A stretch of 64,000 nt of DNA, from contig WBMZ01011889.1 in the NCBI GenBank assembly GCA_013400975.1, positions 62,001-126,000 on the forward strand, in the 5' to 3' direction. A program made the position numbers and the translations under genes. This document shows positions 46,701 to 61,700 of this stretch, one piece after another. The notes under the pieces were generated by a model. It searched no databases. It saw nothing but the letters and a program-made list of their open reading frames with translations, and had not been told where the DNA came from. Numbering within the stretch: position 1 is the stretch's first letter; each line of letters opens with the position of its first letter. Source of the stretch: Atrichornis clamosus (Eukaryota > Chordata > Aves > Passeriformes > Menuridae).

Positions 46701-49700
46701 ACCTGAGTCGTGATTGATTGGCAAACAAAGCACTACAATATAGGCATATCTTCTCCCCACCCCCATGCTTTTTTTTTCTCCTTTATCCTCCAAGTATGCT
46801 GTATCTGTCATGGTATGTTGGGATTGCTCTTGTATAAAAACAATAATAGCAGCAAGCTTTGTCACAAGCCTTTTTGTGCTTTTTATGTGACTTACTGTTC
46901 TATTCCTTCAACCAGATGATGAGCAAAAACGAACTGTAAAGAAATTGATCTATGCTGCAAAGGTATGTGATTTTAAGAAACTTGTGGATGAAAGAGGGGA
47001 AGCTAGAGGGAATATACGTAGTTATTCTGGTAATACCAGTATCAAAGTTCAGCATCTTTTAGCATTTAATTAGATATTTTTGCATGCAAACTGTTTCTTA
47101 ATCAAGTAATCTTAAAATGCTCTGGTTTTTTTTCAATTTTGATTGTAGTTAAATGCTTGTTTAAAGACCATGGAAACAGAAAGAGATCAAATGTATTCAA
47201 AACTGTCTGATGAAAATAAAGCTAAAGGAGAACTTACAGGTAATTAAATGTTGTTTTGTCTTTAAGATTAATAAGATGCTGCTTTTGTAAAATGATGTTA
47301 CAGGGTGCAAGTATTAATTCCAGTAAAAACTGAATTAAGTTTGCGTTAATAACTACTTGATTTTTAAAAGTCCTGTTTAATTTGCATAGCTGTTTTAATT
47401 TTAGAGGTAGAGCAATGGAAGTTGCAAATTTTGTTGTACTCTGTTGGAATATTCTGTAACTAGTGTTATAGAATCTTAAAATGGCAGAGCAAAATGATGT
47501 TAATAAATACATAATACTTCCTTTACATAATTTCTGGACATGAAACAATGGAGTTCTAATCTAAATTTTAAAACCATCTATTGAAATGGTAGCTTAATTG
47601 TAGTTAGTTTGTAACAGTTGCAAGCTCAATCCTCTTTAAAATATAAAATACTGTATTTAGAGAATTGAACCTAAAAGCATCTTGCTCTGTTTTTTTTTTT
47701 CCTTTCTTGTGTACGACATACTGAATTAAACCTTACGAAATGAAAACCACTCTAATTCAAACTAAAACGTGTAATTAGCTATTGCTTTCATAATCTTAGC
47801 CAGCAGAGTAGCCATCACATTTAAATCCACTGTGCTTTTTTATTTTGGGTGGTGAAATGTTTTGTAAGACTGTATTTTTCAGTTTCTTATAGTCCTTTAA
47901 GTGTGTTCTCCGAGTTGATTTGTAGCTCTGTCCCATAAAGATACTAAAACTTACTCGCAGCTTACTTGAAAAGAGGCACAGGAATAGTAAATAGGAAAAG
48001 AAACATAACTGAGTTTAATTTGGAAAGAATAAAGGTAGCTTGACAAATCAGTTACCCATTCAGGAATGTATTGGGGAAGACACCTTGTGTGGGTAAATCT
48101 GGAAGAGTGTATGATGGTACTGGCTTTAATTCTTTAATCAAATAATTATAATAGTAAGAGCTCTAACTGAAAATTCAGGTTGTGATTTACAAAACTGCAC
48201 TGTTTCCAAAGAAGTTACACGGTTTGGAGCAAAGGCTGGATACACTCACAGAACTGCACTTTGTGGCAGATGGAGAGTATAGTATATAGTATATGCTGGT
48301 TTCTCATTTTGTATAATACATTGAAATATATTAACATTATTTCTTATGTTACTAAATCATATTTCTTATGTTACTAAAGGTTTTTACAGACATTTTGTAT
48401 ACTAAAATGTTGCAAATGTGTTATCCCAATGTAATTATCTCTAAATTTGGCAGAACGCATAGAAAACCTTCAAAGTCAACAAGCTTCCTTGCAGTCTGAA
48501 AAAGAACATTTTGAAAGTGAAGTTCAAAAGCTTCAGCAGAAACTTAAAGTGATGACTGAACTTTATCAAGAAAACGAAATGAAACTACACAGGTGCTGGT
48601 TCCTCTTCTTATATTCAGTGCTTGCTGTTTGGTTCAAATGTAACTCTGATTTGGGGAACTGTAAATTTTTGAAAGTTTGAATACTGCTTTCCAGAATTTT
48701 CTGAATTGTGAAGACATAATTTGTTACACCTTCATGTACATTTGTGCTCACTGTAGTTTTCTAGAAATAGTTTCCATGAAACAATTCATTTTAGGACTTT
48801 TCCACAAGCAAGTAGAGGAACAAAGAAGTAAGGGATTTTTAATCTATGAAATAAGTAAAGTAGGACAGCTTGATTTTTTTTTAAATTAAATTATTATATG
48901 ATGTAATACATCTGTCAAAGTTGCTGAAAGAAAATCAGTAGGTACTTTAACTGTGAGATGTCTTTTATATAGTAAAGAGAGCTAGTAACGTCAGAGAAGT
49001 GATGATATATATGTGAAACTAAACTTTAAACACAGGCAAGCTCTTGTTGGTAAGCAACATAGAACCCCTGTAAATCAGACTTTCCTCACCGTGAAGAACA
49101 GAATATGAAGGCTGTACTACCTGCCTCACAGTCAGGATTTTAGTAGGGATTATGACCTGGTGATAGGGCTCAGAAGTAGTTTTAGGATAGAAATTAAAGT
49201 TGATTGGCCTGGGACACATAGTAACCTTCAGAAGTGTGTGTGTGTGTGGGAGCACTGCACATCATTTTAGGGCATGAAGGTAAAAATACAGTTTTACTAG
49301 TCAGAAGTTATTTCTTCAAAGAGCAGACATAATCTTGAAGGCAGCAAGAGAATCAGCACAAGACTAGCTCCTGTACAGAGCAGTATGCAGGATCTTTTTG
49401 AAGTATTGATTTCAGTAATCTGCTCTGTAGCATATATTCTTGTGTAGATATTTAGCATCTTCGTAGATGCAACAAATCCTAGAAATCCACTACATTAACA
49501 TTTTGATTTTTTTAGAAAGAACAGTGAGGGAGTGGGAAGGAACCTATTAAAAAGAAGGTATGATAAGCAGGCAGAAAGAAAATATGTTTGCAGACTGTGT
49601 GGATGATATTTAAAAATACTTCACTAAAGCTCAGCAAATGTACACTGCTTATCAAAGAATTTTGGAAAAGCCAAAAAAGGAATGGGGAGAAGCTGGTGTG

Positions 49701-52700
49701 GTGAGGTAGCAGCACAAAAAAGAAATAATAAGGCATCTTTTAAAAAACTAGGTCTGTTCAAACAGGGGAAATAGAAAAGTAGAAAATAAAGATTGAGTAG
49801 AAAAGAAGTTTAAATCATGTTCACAAGATCCATGATTTAGACAGCTTGATTGCTAAGGATTGCTATTTACAGGAAAATGACCAGTTTATCCATTCAAGGC
49901 TCTATGCAGCAGTGGTGTCCTTGTGTGTTCTCTAGAATTACCTTGTGCATAATCTGTGGACTGGAGTATGTGTTTTCTCTTTTGTAGTGCCCAGTAAGAC
50001 ATAAGGAGGAAAAAGACAGACCTGAAAAGATGGTTTTTTGTTTTGGTTTTTGTGTTTCTTTGTTTTTGTTTTGTTTTAATAGCTAGTAACAACCTTTTTT
50101 TCCTCTAGAAAATTATTTTTAGAAAATACTAGAAGAAATCACTGACCATTAGTGTAGTTTGGGGTTTAGTTTGTTTGATGTGATTTGTGGCTGTTTTCAA
50201 AATTGTTGACTTGAAACACAATTAACCATAGTTTTTGAATTTTATTTAAAGGAAGCTGACAGTAGAAGAGAGGGAACGTCTGCAGAAGGAAGAAAAGCTT
50301 TCTAAAGTAGATGAAAAAATTAATCATGCTGCTGAAGAACTTAACAGCTACAGGTAATTGCAGATTTTAATTGCTGTAATCCCTTGTTCCAAAGTGAAGA
50401 AAGAGCAATAGAGAATTAATGAAAACACAAGCATAAACAAATGTTTTTTCTTCTAGTTTCTTTTGCAGTGTGTGAGTTAGGTGCTAGTTTGTGTGTAATA
50501 CTATAGACTAAGAGTGGTTCTGCTTTGTTAAAACATTTGGGTGTTGAAGATTACTAGCAACTTCCCTTCCATTAAAGTGCTAATTGTACTGATACATCAG
50601 CTTTAATGGCTCTCTAATCTAGTTCCCCTTACTGAACAGAGCTAAAAATGTGAAGTTAAGCGAATGCTGTGAAAGAAATGGAATGTTCATTTTTTCTATA
50701 GAGCTAACATTTATGTTGTATAGTTATAGTATTCTATTTCTGTATCTCAAAGCTTGTCAGATAGTCCTGTTGCTTTGAAATTCTTTACTAAAATATTGTG
50801 ATGGGGGAATATTTTCTGTAGCTGTTTTTTAACTGCTTTGCTCTGGTTTTTTTGTTACACCAGCTGTGTACCTCTGGGTTCTTTCTGCATTTTCTCAAAA
50901 CTGTGGCATAGTTTTTCAATATGTAATTAATATTTGCCATCTTACCTCAGCATTTGTGGGAGTATTAGGTCTAACTGACCAATAGTGATCAACAATGCTT
51001 CCTGAAGAGTTAATTAGATTAATTTTTTCCTGTAGACATTCTTCAGTATTGATGCAGGAGGGCAGAATTCACCCTTCTTGTTTTACTCAGAACATGAACT
51101 TTGTAGGCATCTTCATTTTAAAGAGAATATTAATATTGCAAATAGATTATAACTAAGCAATGTGTGTGTTTTTGGCCCACCTGCTGAGAGAGTGTAGACC
51201 CTTAGAGAGGCTGTGCACAGGGCAGCTGGCAGCAAAGGTGGGATCATAGTGTCTGTGGTCTTGAAATAGCTTCAGTGCAGGTGGCTGTCCCTCAGGACTG
51301 ACCCTGGTAGCCTGTGAGAGTGTGGAGCTCCAGCCACACTGGTACCTGTGCTGAGCTGGGTGAGGCTGCCTGGCAGGGCATGTGCAGCAGGATAGCCTTT
51401 ATCTTGGAAACATCACAAACCACTGAAAAGCTGGTAAGATGTTGGCGTCTGGGTTCTGTTCTTTTGTGTACATTCCTGTCTGCACTAACGTAGGGCCTAG
51501 CATTTCCACTGCTACTATAATTTTTATGTACCCCATGGGCCTAAGTGACAGTACTGTCTTTTGGATTAAAAAAAAAAAATCTTAATTATACCTTGTGACT
51601 ACCATTGAGTTTATTATATTTAAAACTTTCCTCCACATTTTATTTCAATGTCATAAATCCTCATTTTGTTACAGAGAGCGAGCAAAGGATCTTGAGGAAG
51701 AGCTAGAAAGAACCATTCGTTCTTATGAGAATCAGGTATGGTGTTCACATCCAGTAGGAGGGATGTTACTGCAACTGGAATACCTCCTTCTGTTAGGTTG
51801 TGGTATTGTACTTGGCTTGGCTTGTTGTCTAATTTTGCCGCCCCCTTCTCTTCTTAATGTCATCTGGTTTTGACTGACATGATTTCATAGCAGAGATCAT
51901 GAGATAACTTGATTTCAAAGTTCAATTTTAACTTTAGGGGTGCCATTATAAATTATCCACACATGTTAAATTTATAAATAAGAGCATATAATGTTAAGTT
52001 TTCTTTTTAGCTGAATAATAAATATCTCTTTCACAGATTACTTCACATGAGAAAAAAGCTCATGATAATTGGGTAAGTTCCAAATACTGAATTCTCTGAA
52101 GTTTGTGCATCTTCATTTTCCATTATTTGAAAAGCTTGCTTTATCACTTTCTGTTTCTTACTACAAACAGGTCATCAAAATTATCTCTAACCTTTCATTT
52201 TTAAACATACAGATTTCTTGCAGAAATGAATGAACAAAAACATGTTAAAAATACTTCTATTATATAAAACAGTTGGAATAATTAAGCTGGATACCTATGA
52301 ATACAGTAGAATGATAATCTTATATCATTTGTTGTAGCAATAAATCTGCTGGAAGAACGTGACACCATATAACAAATGTGTGACATTTTGCTAATAAAGC
52401 TTTTGGCCTTGTTTCAATGCCATTTTGATATTTTCCTCGGATGTACTTCACTTCTTTTATCTACTAGTAGAAGGTGTTGTGTCCTGTGAGAACAGTATGT
52501 TCCATTCACAGCTTCCTAAGAGTGTTTCTACAAAATCAATTTTTACCTTTTTTTTTCCAAACAGGAAAATTTAAAATATCTCCTGACTAATACATTCTTC
52601 AGTTTCACAGAATGGTCTAAGATAAAATCCTGCTAAAAGCTGTGGGGCTTCGTGGCTATAATTCCAAAGTTTTTAACTATCTGATTTTAAAATAAAACTT

Positions 52701-55700
52701 TCTTATATAGAATTTGAGACTTTAAACCTTCTGTAGATGCTTCAAAGCAGCTGTAGGCAAATAATTTAATTTCTGAAGTTTTAAGACCCTGCAGGAAAGC
52801 CTTATCATTCATCAAAAATTTGGGTTGTAGAGCTGCTAATGTAATTTGCTTACGTACATGAGACTCCATACACAAGTCATATCTTGTGAAAATACAGTCC
52901 ATACACTTCACATAGAATGTCTCGGATCTAGGAACTGTCATGTTTATGAAGCATTGAATTAATAAATAGCAGTATCTAAGCATCTGATTTTTCTCCTTCC
53001 CCAAAGCTGACAGCCCGAGCAGCTGAAAGACATCTCAATGATATAAAAAAAGAAAATGCACATAACAGACAAAAGTAAGTGCAGTCCTGATTTACTCCTC
53101 AAGAAATGCAATTTGGCATGTTTTGGGTTTAGACTGTTTGATGTTTTCTAGACCTGTGTTCATGAATTGTGACCCAAACAGGGTGGAGAGATCACAGTAT
53201 TCAATTCAAGTTCTGAAAGAAAGGAAGTCATTTGAGCTTTCCTGTAATTATGACATCCAAGAAAGTAAGAACTTTGGAACTCTGGGAAGTATTGAAATAT
53301 TTCAGGAAAGAACCAGAATGTAGTACTAGAACACAAATGTTGGGGGGTGTTATTTTTTGTTTGTTTTAATTAAGTGTGTATCAACCAGATGTCATGGTTA
53401 CCTAATGATTTTACAACTCAGAAGTTAATGCTGAACAAACAGATCAAGTGGTGGTAGTTGAGAGGAACCTTTAGGCATGAAGTTAACTAATACCTGGCAT
53501 GCAATTAGAGTGATGTCATACTAGGAATGTGACATCTAACATGCCACTTCAACTTCTGAATTACAGTTTAAATACAGCAGTATAGAGAAATACTTTCAGG
53601 CATTTTTAAGTTCAGAGTTCTGTGACATCCTTCATCTTATTTATTTAGAGAATAAAATACCTTGCCTCATTAACCAGTCAAGTAGAAAGCTTAGCAGTAA
53701 ACAGTGTCGTCTGGTAAAGCTTTTGCAGTTCTTGGTCATTTACTACTTATTTGTTGTTTATTTGCAGATTAACTGAAGCAGAATTTAAACTTGAGCTTTT
53801 AGAAAAAGATCCTTATGCACTTGATGTTCCAATGAGACCATTTGGCAGAGGTACAGTACTGAATTGTAAAATAGAGCCTAATTCTTTCGGTTACGGTTTC
53901 GTTTCCCAAGACAAATTATAGAAAACTATCCTGGCCATATGTATGTACAAATACCAGTAATTTTTTTTAAAAATTGGGTCATAAGTAACTCTAGGTCATG
54001 TCAAGTATTTTGTTGAAACTAAGAGCATTTGTAGTATTGATGAGAGTAGACTGGGAATACGTTACACCTGGTAATTGGAGCACAATTTTCATTTCAGTTA
54101 CACAGTCTAGTTTTTAACTTCACCTGAGAAGTTATTTATACAGTTTGCTAAACTAAGTATTGTGAACTTGAGTATTTTGTTTTAACTGTTCCAGAGCATT
54201 CCCCATATGGACCCTCACCAATGGGCCGGCCTTCATCTGAAACAAGAGCTTTTCTTTCCCCTCCAACTTTATTGGAGGGTCCTTTAAGGCTTTCACCTAT
54301 GCTTCCAGGTGGAGGAGGAGGAAGAGGTACAATTCTTAAACTTGAAAATTTATCTATTCTGGATTTCTCTCTCCTCTCCTGTAAACCTGTCAGACCTTTT
54401 CCTCTTGTTGGTGACAAAGAGTATTAAAACAACCAGATGAACATAAACAGTTAATTGGATAAACTCTTCCTGTTTTTCAACTTAATTCTAAAGCTGTTTA
54501 ACGTGTAACAGTACAATAAATAATCTAGTTGTTATTAGTAGGTTGATCAGTGGATTCACTTCAGAAGCAGAAATCAAGAAAAGTGAAAAGTCAGACTTAA
54601 TCAGTTGACTTTTATTTCTTGGACAAATGGGGTTCTGCTGAAATAAACATGATTTTAAAGTAAAAGGGAGTCAATTAGTTTTCTGCCCTTTCTTGCCCCT
54701 TCCATCTCATTGGTCTACAGTTAGTGAGAGAATGTTGTCAAAAACATGAGGCAGTTTTACTGCGAGTTGTGATACTAGAAAGTTACTGGTTCAGGAAATT
54801 GTTTCCCTTTCCTTTGTTCTAATTTTGAGGCAGTCGTGCATGCAGAGTGTTTCTTCTCTGCTGAAAGAAGAAACCAGGAAGGGTGTGTGTAAGGACAAGT
54901 TCAGAGATTCAGGAGTAGTTGAAAGCAAGCTGGGGCGTCATGGGTTGTAAGGGAAGAAAAGTTCTCTTCATTCATATTTTTGTTGGTGATGGAAACAGTG
55001 TAGATAAATGCTAGAGTGAAGATCAGCATCTGTTCCAGGTAATAAAGAAGCTACTGTTTAATTTACTTCTACCATTACATCTGTTGAAGCCTGTATTTAA
55101 TTAATGGAAAATATGTCCAAATGTCTATTCTGTAAGGATTTCAATAAGTGCAATTATAGTACTCATCTCACAGTGCACAAGACACACAATGGCTTCAAAT
55201 TTTAGGTTGAATTTTAGCATGGGGAATTAGAGAATGGTAGCAGAATTCTGTATGTATGTAATTTTTCAGACCCAGTCTGTTTTAAAGGTAGCTTGCACTC
55301 TAAAATCACTACTTTTTACAGTTTTTATTGCACTTGATAATGTGTTGACCATTTTCTTGGATAAAGAATTAGAACCAGAAGAGTGTTGAATGCAGATAGG
55401 TGTTCTGTGATATTGGTATTAACTCTCAGCATGCTAATTTCTAGTTTGATTAGCAGCAGGTTTTATCACTGAGAAGATTATGTATTTTGAGGGTACTAGT
55501 TTCTGATTCAAATTAACTGAAGGTTGTAAAATTATTAGGTTTTTTTAAAGCATTGCAGGTCCTCTGTATTGTGCTTTATTGAACGAAGGCCTTTTCATTG
55601 CAAACACTTCTAGTAGACTTAACTGGTCATCAGCAAACAGCTGGAGAGTCCCGTGGAGCCGTGCCTCTCGTGTCTTGACAGTGTTGGCATTCCATGATTT

Positions 55701-58700
55701 GTTTTACTATTTTCAGACTTAATGAAGAAAGCCGCAGTAGAGGACTTAAAAAACATGGGTGAATAACTACCTGATTTCTTCGATTAGGATCCAGAGGACC
55801 AACTGCCATGTATGAAGCTGGTAGTGAAAGAGGAGAGCTGAGTTCTGATAGATTAACTGATCCCCACAGACCACCATCAGATACTGGATCCCTGTCTCCT
55901 CCTTGGGAAAGAGAACGCAGGATAATTCTGCCTCCACCAGGTATAAAACTCTGCTTGACTACTGTATCCATGGAAAAGTGGAGTTCCTGACTTGCAGTGT
56001 ATATATTTAAGTATTTTGGGCTTTAAATTATTAAGTGTTTTCTTGGACCTGCACGTGCAACTGAATTGGTGATTTTTTTAATAGCATTTTTTTTCCCTGC
56101 TTCTTGACCAGAGTGGTTCACTTGCACTTCTCTGCTATCTTTTAAATACATATTGGTGTTACCAAGGGACAATCAACTGTTTGGTTTCATCATTTCCCTG
56201 GGAGTTTGTTAAGTGCATCAAAAGACCTATCTGGGCTGGGTAGTTAATAAGATATCTGAGAAGTAAAAAGTTCAATTTATTTAAATAAATAAAAACTAGC
56301 TAATGTTGAAAAATACTGCTTTTCAAAAAGCCACCCTTACATTAATAGTGCAGGAGTACCATGGTACAGTCATCCTGTCTGGCACATGTTTTCCTGTTGA
56401 TACTGTCTTTTTGATGATTAACAGCAGCAAAACCAGTCTTTGCTCTCACTTCTTCAGCTACACATCTGTATTACACATTACCTCTCAGGGAAGGCAAAGA
56501 TAAGTCAAAGAGGATTCTGCTGATATTTCTCAAGTAAAAACTTGGGGGAAAGGACAACCTTTCTGGATACCTGTCATAAAGAAGGAAAAATGTTACAAGT
56601 TTAGAGAAAATAAGAATTTAGGTTATGTACGCAGATTAACGTACCTCAGTTGTTAGATGCAGCAAGCAGTACACATCTGTGTGAAAGAACATCTGGTGAT
56701 AGAACTCAAAGTCTGCTCAGGATGCAGTTTCTTGTTTGCCAGGTCTGATCTGTTGGCAGGATACTGCAGAGAGGTAGTCTTGTTTCCTTGACCTGAGCTA
56801 TGTTCTTAGCCCACCTTTGCACTTGGATCTCACTGATCCAGTTTGTCTTGTCGCTGCATGACTGATTGCTACATCTGCTGCCAGCAAGTTGGTGGAGACA
56901 CAGCACTATGAAACACAATGGACAGTAACATTCCGACCTAAGAATGGCTTAAAACATACAGTATCTTGTTTTGTCTTCAACCTTCTCTGCTATGCTGAAC
57001 CTTTGTTTCAAGGTCCCACAGTTTATAACTTAGGCAGTCATAACTTTAAAAATTCTGCTGTATGTTAAACCAAAAACTTTCCCTTTCGCAGCTCTTTAGA
57101 AATATAAGCTATTGATGTACTTGGTGGGATTCCTGTGTTTGGGTTATTTAAGATTTGTTTGCTCACCCTGATTAATAGACACTTCATATATTTACAAGAG
57201 CATAAGATATCCAGAGAATCTTGCTGGTCTAAAATTGCGTGGAACGGAGGAATAAATCTCCAGACCTGTGTTGTGATTTTTCCAATGTTAGGTGAGCCTT
57301 ATGCTGATCCAGTTCTTCCTCCTCGAAGACAAGAAAGATTTTTCTCTAATCCTCCAAATACTGGAAGACTTTCTGGACCAGCAGAACTACGGACTTACAA
57401 TGTGCAGTCTTTTGATAAAACAGGTGGGAGTTGCTTCCATGATACTCTCAAATGGAAAATCCCAGTGTAAGCTGGCTGTGCATGGTAAGCCACGGCAAGA
57501 GGACAGGTTTAGAGTTTCCGCAGACCTGAAGTTCCATTGTGTAAAACCTGGCAACACCTCCTGGCCTTGATGCTGCCATTCCCTATTACAGCAATAGCCT
57601 TCCCTCCTCTCAGGTGGGTGGGATTCTGGGAATGGTAGTCATGAGGTATTTTTTTGGTCCACCTTCACTGTTCTGTGTGTCAGCCACTCAGGATTGGATT
57701 TGAGTCTGTTTTGGTCCCTCCCATGAGGCTCACCACAGGATTAAAATACCACAAACCCATGCTTGCATTTCTGTGACCCATTTGGTAAAGTTAGAAAGGG
57801 TTAGAGTCACTAAGAGTGAAACAGCCAACCTTTCAAGGATTCACTGCCTTGGTGCACGGAGGTGGAAGGTCCTGAGGCCTCTTCCTTCAAACTCTTGACC
57901 ATACTGGCAGCTCTTTGTAGTTCACACTGCAGTTGCCCTCAACTTAATCACACCTTTCACTGACCCAAGTACCCCTAGTTTTGAATTGACCGATTATGTA
58001 CATTCTAGTTTGTGACACTCAGCAACTGCCAGAAGCTCAGAAGAAAAGTTTTGGTGACTGAGACCTTATCGCTGACAGGGCTTATTATTTGTTAAGCATT
58101 TTTCATCTTTATATAATGCTCTGGTAAGTCACATGTGTCTGATCATGAGCAAGGTGAAGCCATCAAACTCCCAACAGAAACTTCACCACCCAGTACTCAG
58201 TGACTGGTAGGATCAGTAGTGAGTTACCATCTTCATTGCACCCTTTCTGGCAATAGGACAGAGAACCTTTGCTACTTGGTATCACAATGTGAGAACTGGG
58301 AATGCTGAATTTAGTTTCATGTTGAAGGTTCAGGTTTTACAGTGATTGTTCTTTACTGGAAGACAGTTCTGTGCCTGTGCAGCTGCTCCACTTCCGTCTT
58401 TCCCAAGCCTCCTGTCCGTTTCACTTCTGCTTTCTGTCACTTCTGCTTTCTCATACTTCGTGTTCCACTGAGGTCCTCCTTCTAGCACCTGGCTGCTGAC
58501 TGAAGGACAGGAGAGGTTTGCTGTCTTTGCACTTAGTTACTGCATCCATTTTTAACCCCTTTCTTCAGTCACTGCCAAGCAACAGTTAATTTATATTTTT
58601 TAAACATTGTATTCAGTTCTTGGGCAATTCAAAACCATTAAAGGAAATGGGGTTTTGGATAACCTTGTTGCCAGCATTTAACAGGTCATTAAGCGTGGGT

Positions 58701-61700
58701 GACTGTTGCTTTTTAGAGACACATAATTTCACTAGAGTTGGGTGAGTATGTGTAAAAAAAAAAAACAAACCCCAACCAACACCAACAAACCCTCCCCCTT
58801 CAATTAAAAAACTAACTGACCAAAAAACAGCCCATCCAGCACATACCATCTGACTTCAGAACAGCAGTGTGTCTCAGTACTGAAATCAAGGCTCCCACTC
58901 TTTCGAGTGAGTGAGGTACACTTCTTAGGAAGATGATCAAAATGTTATTTAGAGTGAACAAAATAATACGTTTTCTCCTAAACTGGAGTGGCAAACTATA
59001 AAAACTTTCCACTTGAGCAAGTACCTGGAGGAGGAAGCTTCTTGTCAGGAAGAAGAGTTAAAGGTTAACAGAGTTTGTGAACAACTTCACAAAGACTTAA
59101 AATGGAAAGTGTTATACTACCTAAGTATCAAGGAATGAATATTCTCTGTATGACATAAGGAGTTGAAATATTTTAGATTAAGTAACAATATCATCCACAA
59201 AGGCAGGGCATGCTTGAAATGACAAGTCATATTGATTTTTTGAAAAGTTCTATCTGTTCACTGAGAAAAAACTTTGCTTTCAAGGAGTAGAAATACAACA
59301 CACATGAAAATTCTGTCACTAGTTAGAAGTCTTATTTTGGTCTTGTGTTTTTTATTATAATTGTCTCTATTCAAGCCAAAGTGTAAGAAAGCAATCTTTT
59401 TCAAATCTCAGGTTTGGGGGGTTGTTTGATTGGTTGGGTTTTTTGTTTTGTTTGTTTTTTAAAGAAAGCGCATTTAGTGCATATATTTAGTATATTTATA
59501 TCCAGTCAGATTCTAGCTTGACAATTCCCTTTAATAATTTTCTCCAGTTGTTATTGAAAATACTTGTTCTCAGCAAAGTATAAAAGTAAAAACATGAAGT
59601 TCCTATTTACCTCTTAATTTATAAAGTGAGCACAGCAAATGAGAGGATGATGATGATGATTGTTGTTGTTCTTGTTGTTATTATTGTTATTGCTGATTAC
59701 TCGTCCAGAGCTGGGAGTCTCCTTGGTATCTGGCAGCCAAGGAGGGAATCAGCTTTTGTCGTACTTGAATAGGATTGGTGTCAAGCTCTGTGCCAAGAGC
59801 ATATCATAGCACAGCCGTTCCCACAATGGGGCCTACCAAAGAAATAAACTGTTGGTAGGAGGGAGGGGGAAAAACAGTGATCTTAACATGTAGTGCTAGG
59901 AAAAGGCACTTCTAACTTCGAAGAAAACCCTTATTTGAACACAAGAAACTTTGGTAAAAGATGCAACTTGTACAGAAGTTGGAGAAAATATTCAGGCAAA
60001 ACGTGGTTGTTCTCAGTTATGTTTCAGTCTGCCTGCAGAATGGTTGCTTGGTAGAGTCATATCTTTGTTTTTGTTGTCTGTATATCCTGATTTCAGAAAA
60101 AAATGCTGAAATCAGTGGTGGAGAGAAAAAGATCAGCACTGAATAACTTACTTAACTTTTGCATACAGATGGACAGACATCTTCAGAACATAGTCCACGA
60201 ACAGAACCAGGTGGAGATGGGATGAAGGATCATTCTAGCCTTAGTGTAAGTAGCTAAAGAGAAGCTTGATTTAAAGAAGCTTTAATTTTCTGCAAAATAC
60301 ATGGAAACATTTGTCTGTAGTCCATTGGTCACATTATATTGCACTCTGCAGTCCAGATTATAAAGTTATATGTATACTTTTATCACAGCATTTATTGTTT
60401 TCTGAATTAATTTTGTTGTATTACTAATATAATCCCTGTTGAAAATGAATTATAACCCAAAAGATGAAATATGGTCAAGCTGATGGTCAATACACATAGA
60501 TAGCCTTGCTCAGGATTATGCTGCAGCTAAGGCAGAGTTGGAACTAGCTCTTAAGGGGTGTCACAGCCTGCATGCAAGCGGGCCTGGTGGGACTGGAGAT
60601 GCTCCCTTTCCCTCAGCTAACTTCCCTGGTTTCATTGTGTTGCAGAACTCGATCCCTGATCAGTCGCTGGCACCTGAAAGTGAAGGTGTCAGTTCAGGGT
60701 TTGCACCCCCCCCTTTCCCTCCTGTCAGACCTCCATTGCTGCCTGTGGATTCTAGAGCACCACCAGTACCTTTCATGAGACGAGGACCTCCTTTTCCTCC
60801 CCCTCCTCCTGCGGGCATGTATGGGCCACGGGAATGCTTTCCAGCACGAGACTTCGGGCTTCCACGCTCTCCACTGCCAAGTATGTGGCTTTTGCCAGCA
60901 TTTATTTCAAGTTGATGAAATGGAGTGCTTTGTGCAGGCAGTGAGTTACCACAGTGGGTGGACATGTACTTCTCTGCACATACTACTTCTTAATCCAGCT
61001 AACAGGGAGCATCTTTTCTGATTAAGGTTCATTGCATTGTACACTTCATTTTTCACAGCAGCTCATCTTGATGTTTTTACAAATACTAGCTTTGGCTGGA
61101 AGATATAGCTTCGTGTACTGTTCAGTGTCTAAAGGATTCTTTTTTGGGGGTAGGAAAGCAAGTAGGTGGTTACCTTAATCCTCTCCCTCCTACGAAGTCA
61201 CATCTTATATAAAAGTTTCATCCTCTGGCTCTGGGGTGTGCTGGTGTCCACGCAAAGGGACAGGCCCAAACCAACTGTTTTACCTTTGAGCTTGCATTAG
61301 TGGAGCAAGACATCAGTACCAGGCTGCAGGGCTTCTTTCTGACTCCTGCTGTTCTCTGAGTAATGTGTGAAGAACCGAGCCATTTATCTGCCAAAGTATC
61401 TGTAAGGTGTGGCAGGCAAGGGCTGCTGTGGCAGACTGAAGGGGATGTTGGCAGCAGCAGCCCAGGAGCTGGCAAGGACTGGCTGCTGCTTTGAGTCTGT
61501 TGTGGGTAACTACTGAGAAAAGTGATCATTTTGCCCTCCCCCTTCCTGGCATCTCCATCTCTTTGGATCATAACATGTGACTTGTAGTTAGGCCGAGCTG
61601 AGCAGTAAGACAGCAAGAGGAGCAGGTGTGTGGTTACTGTTGTGATTGGTATTAACTGGACTACTCTGATTCTCTCACAGTAAGAACTCCATTTCCAATG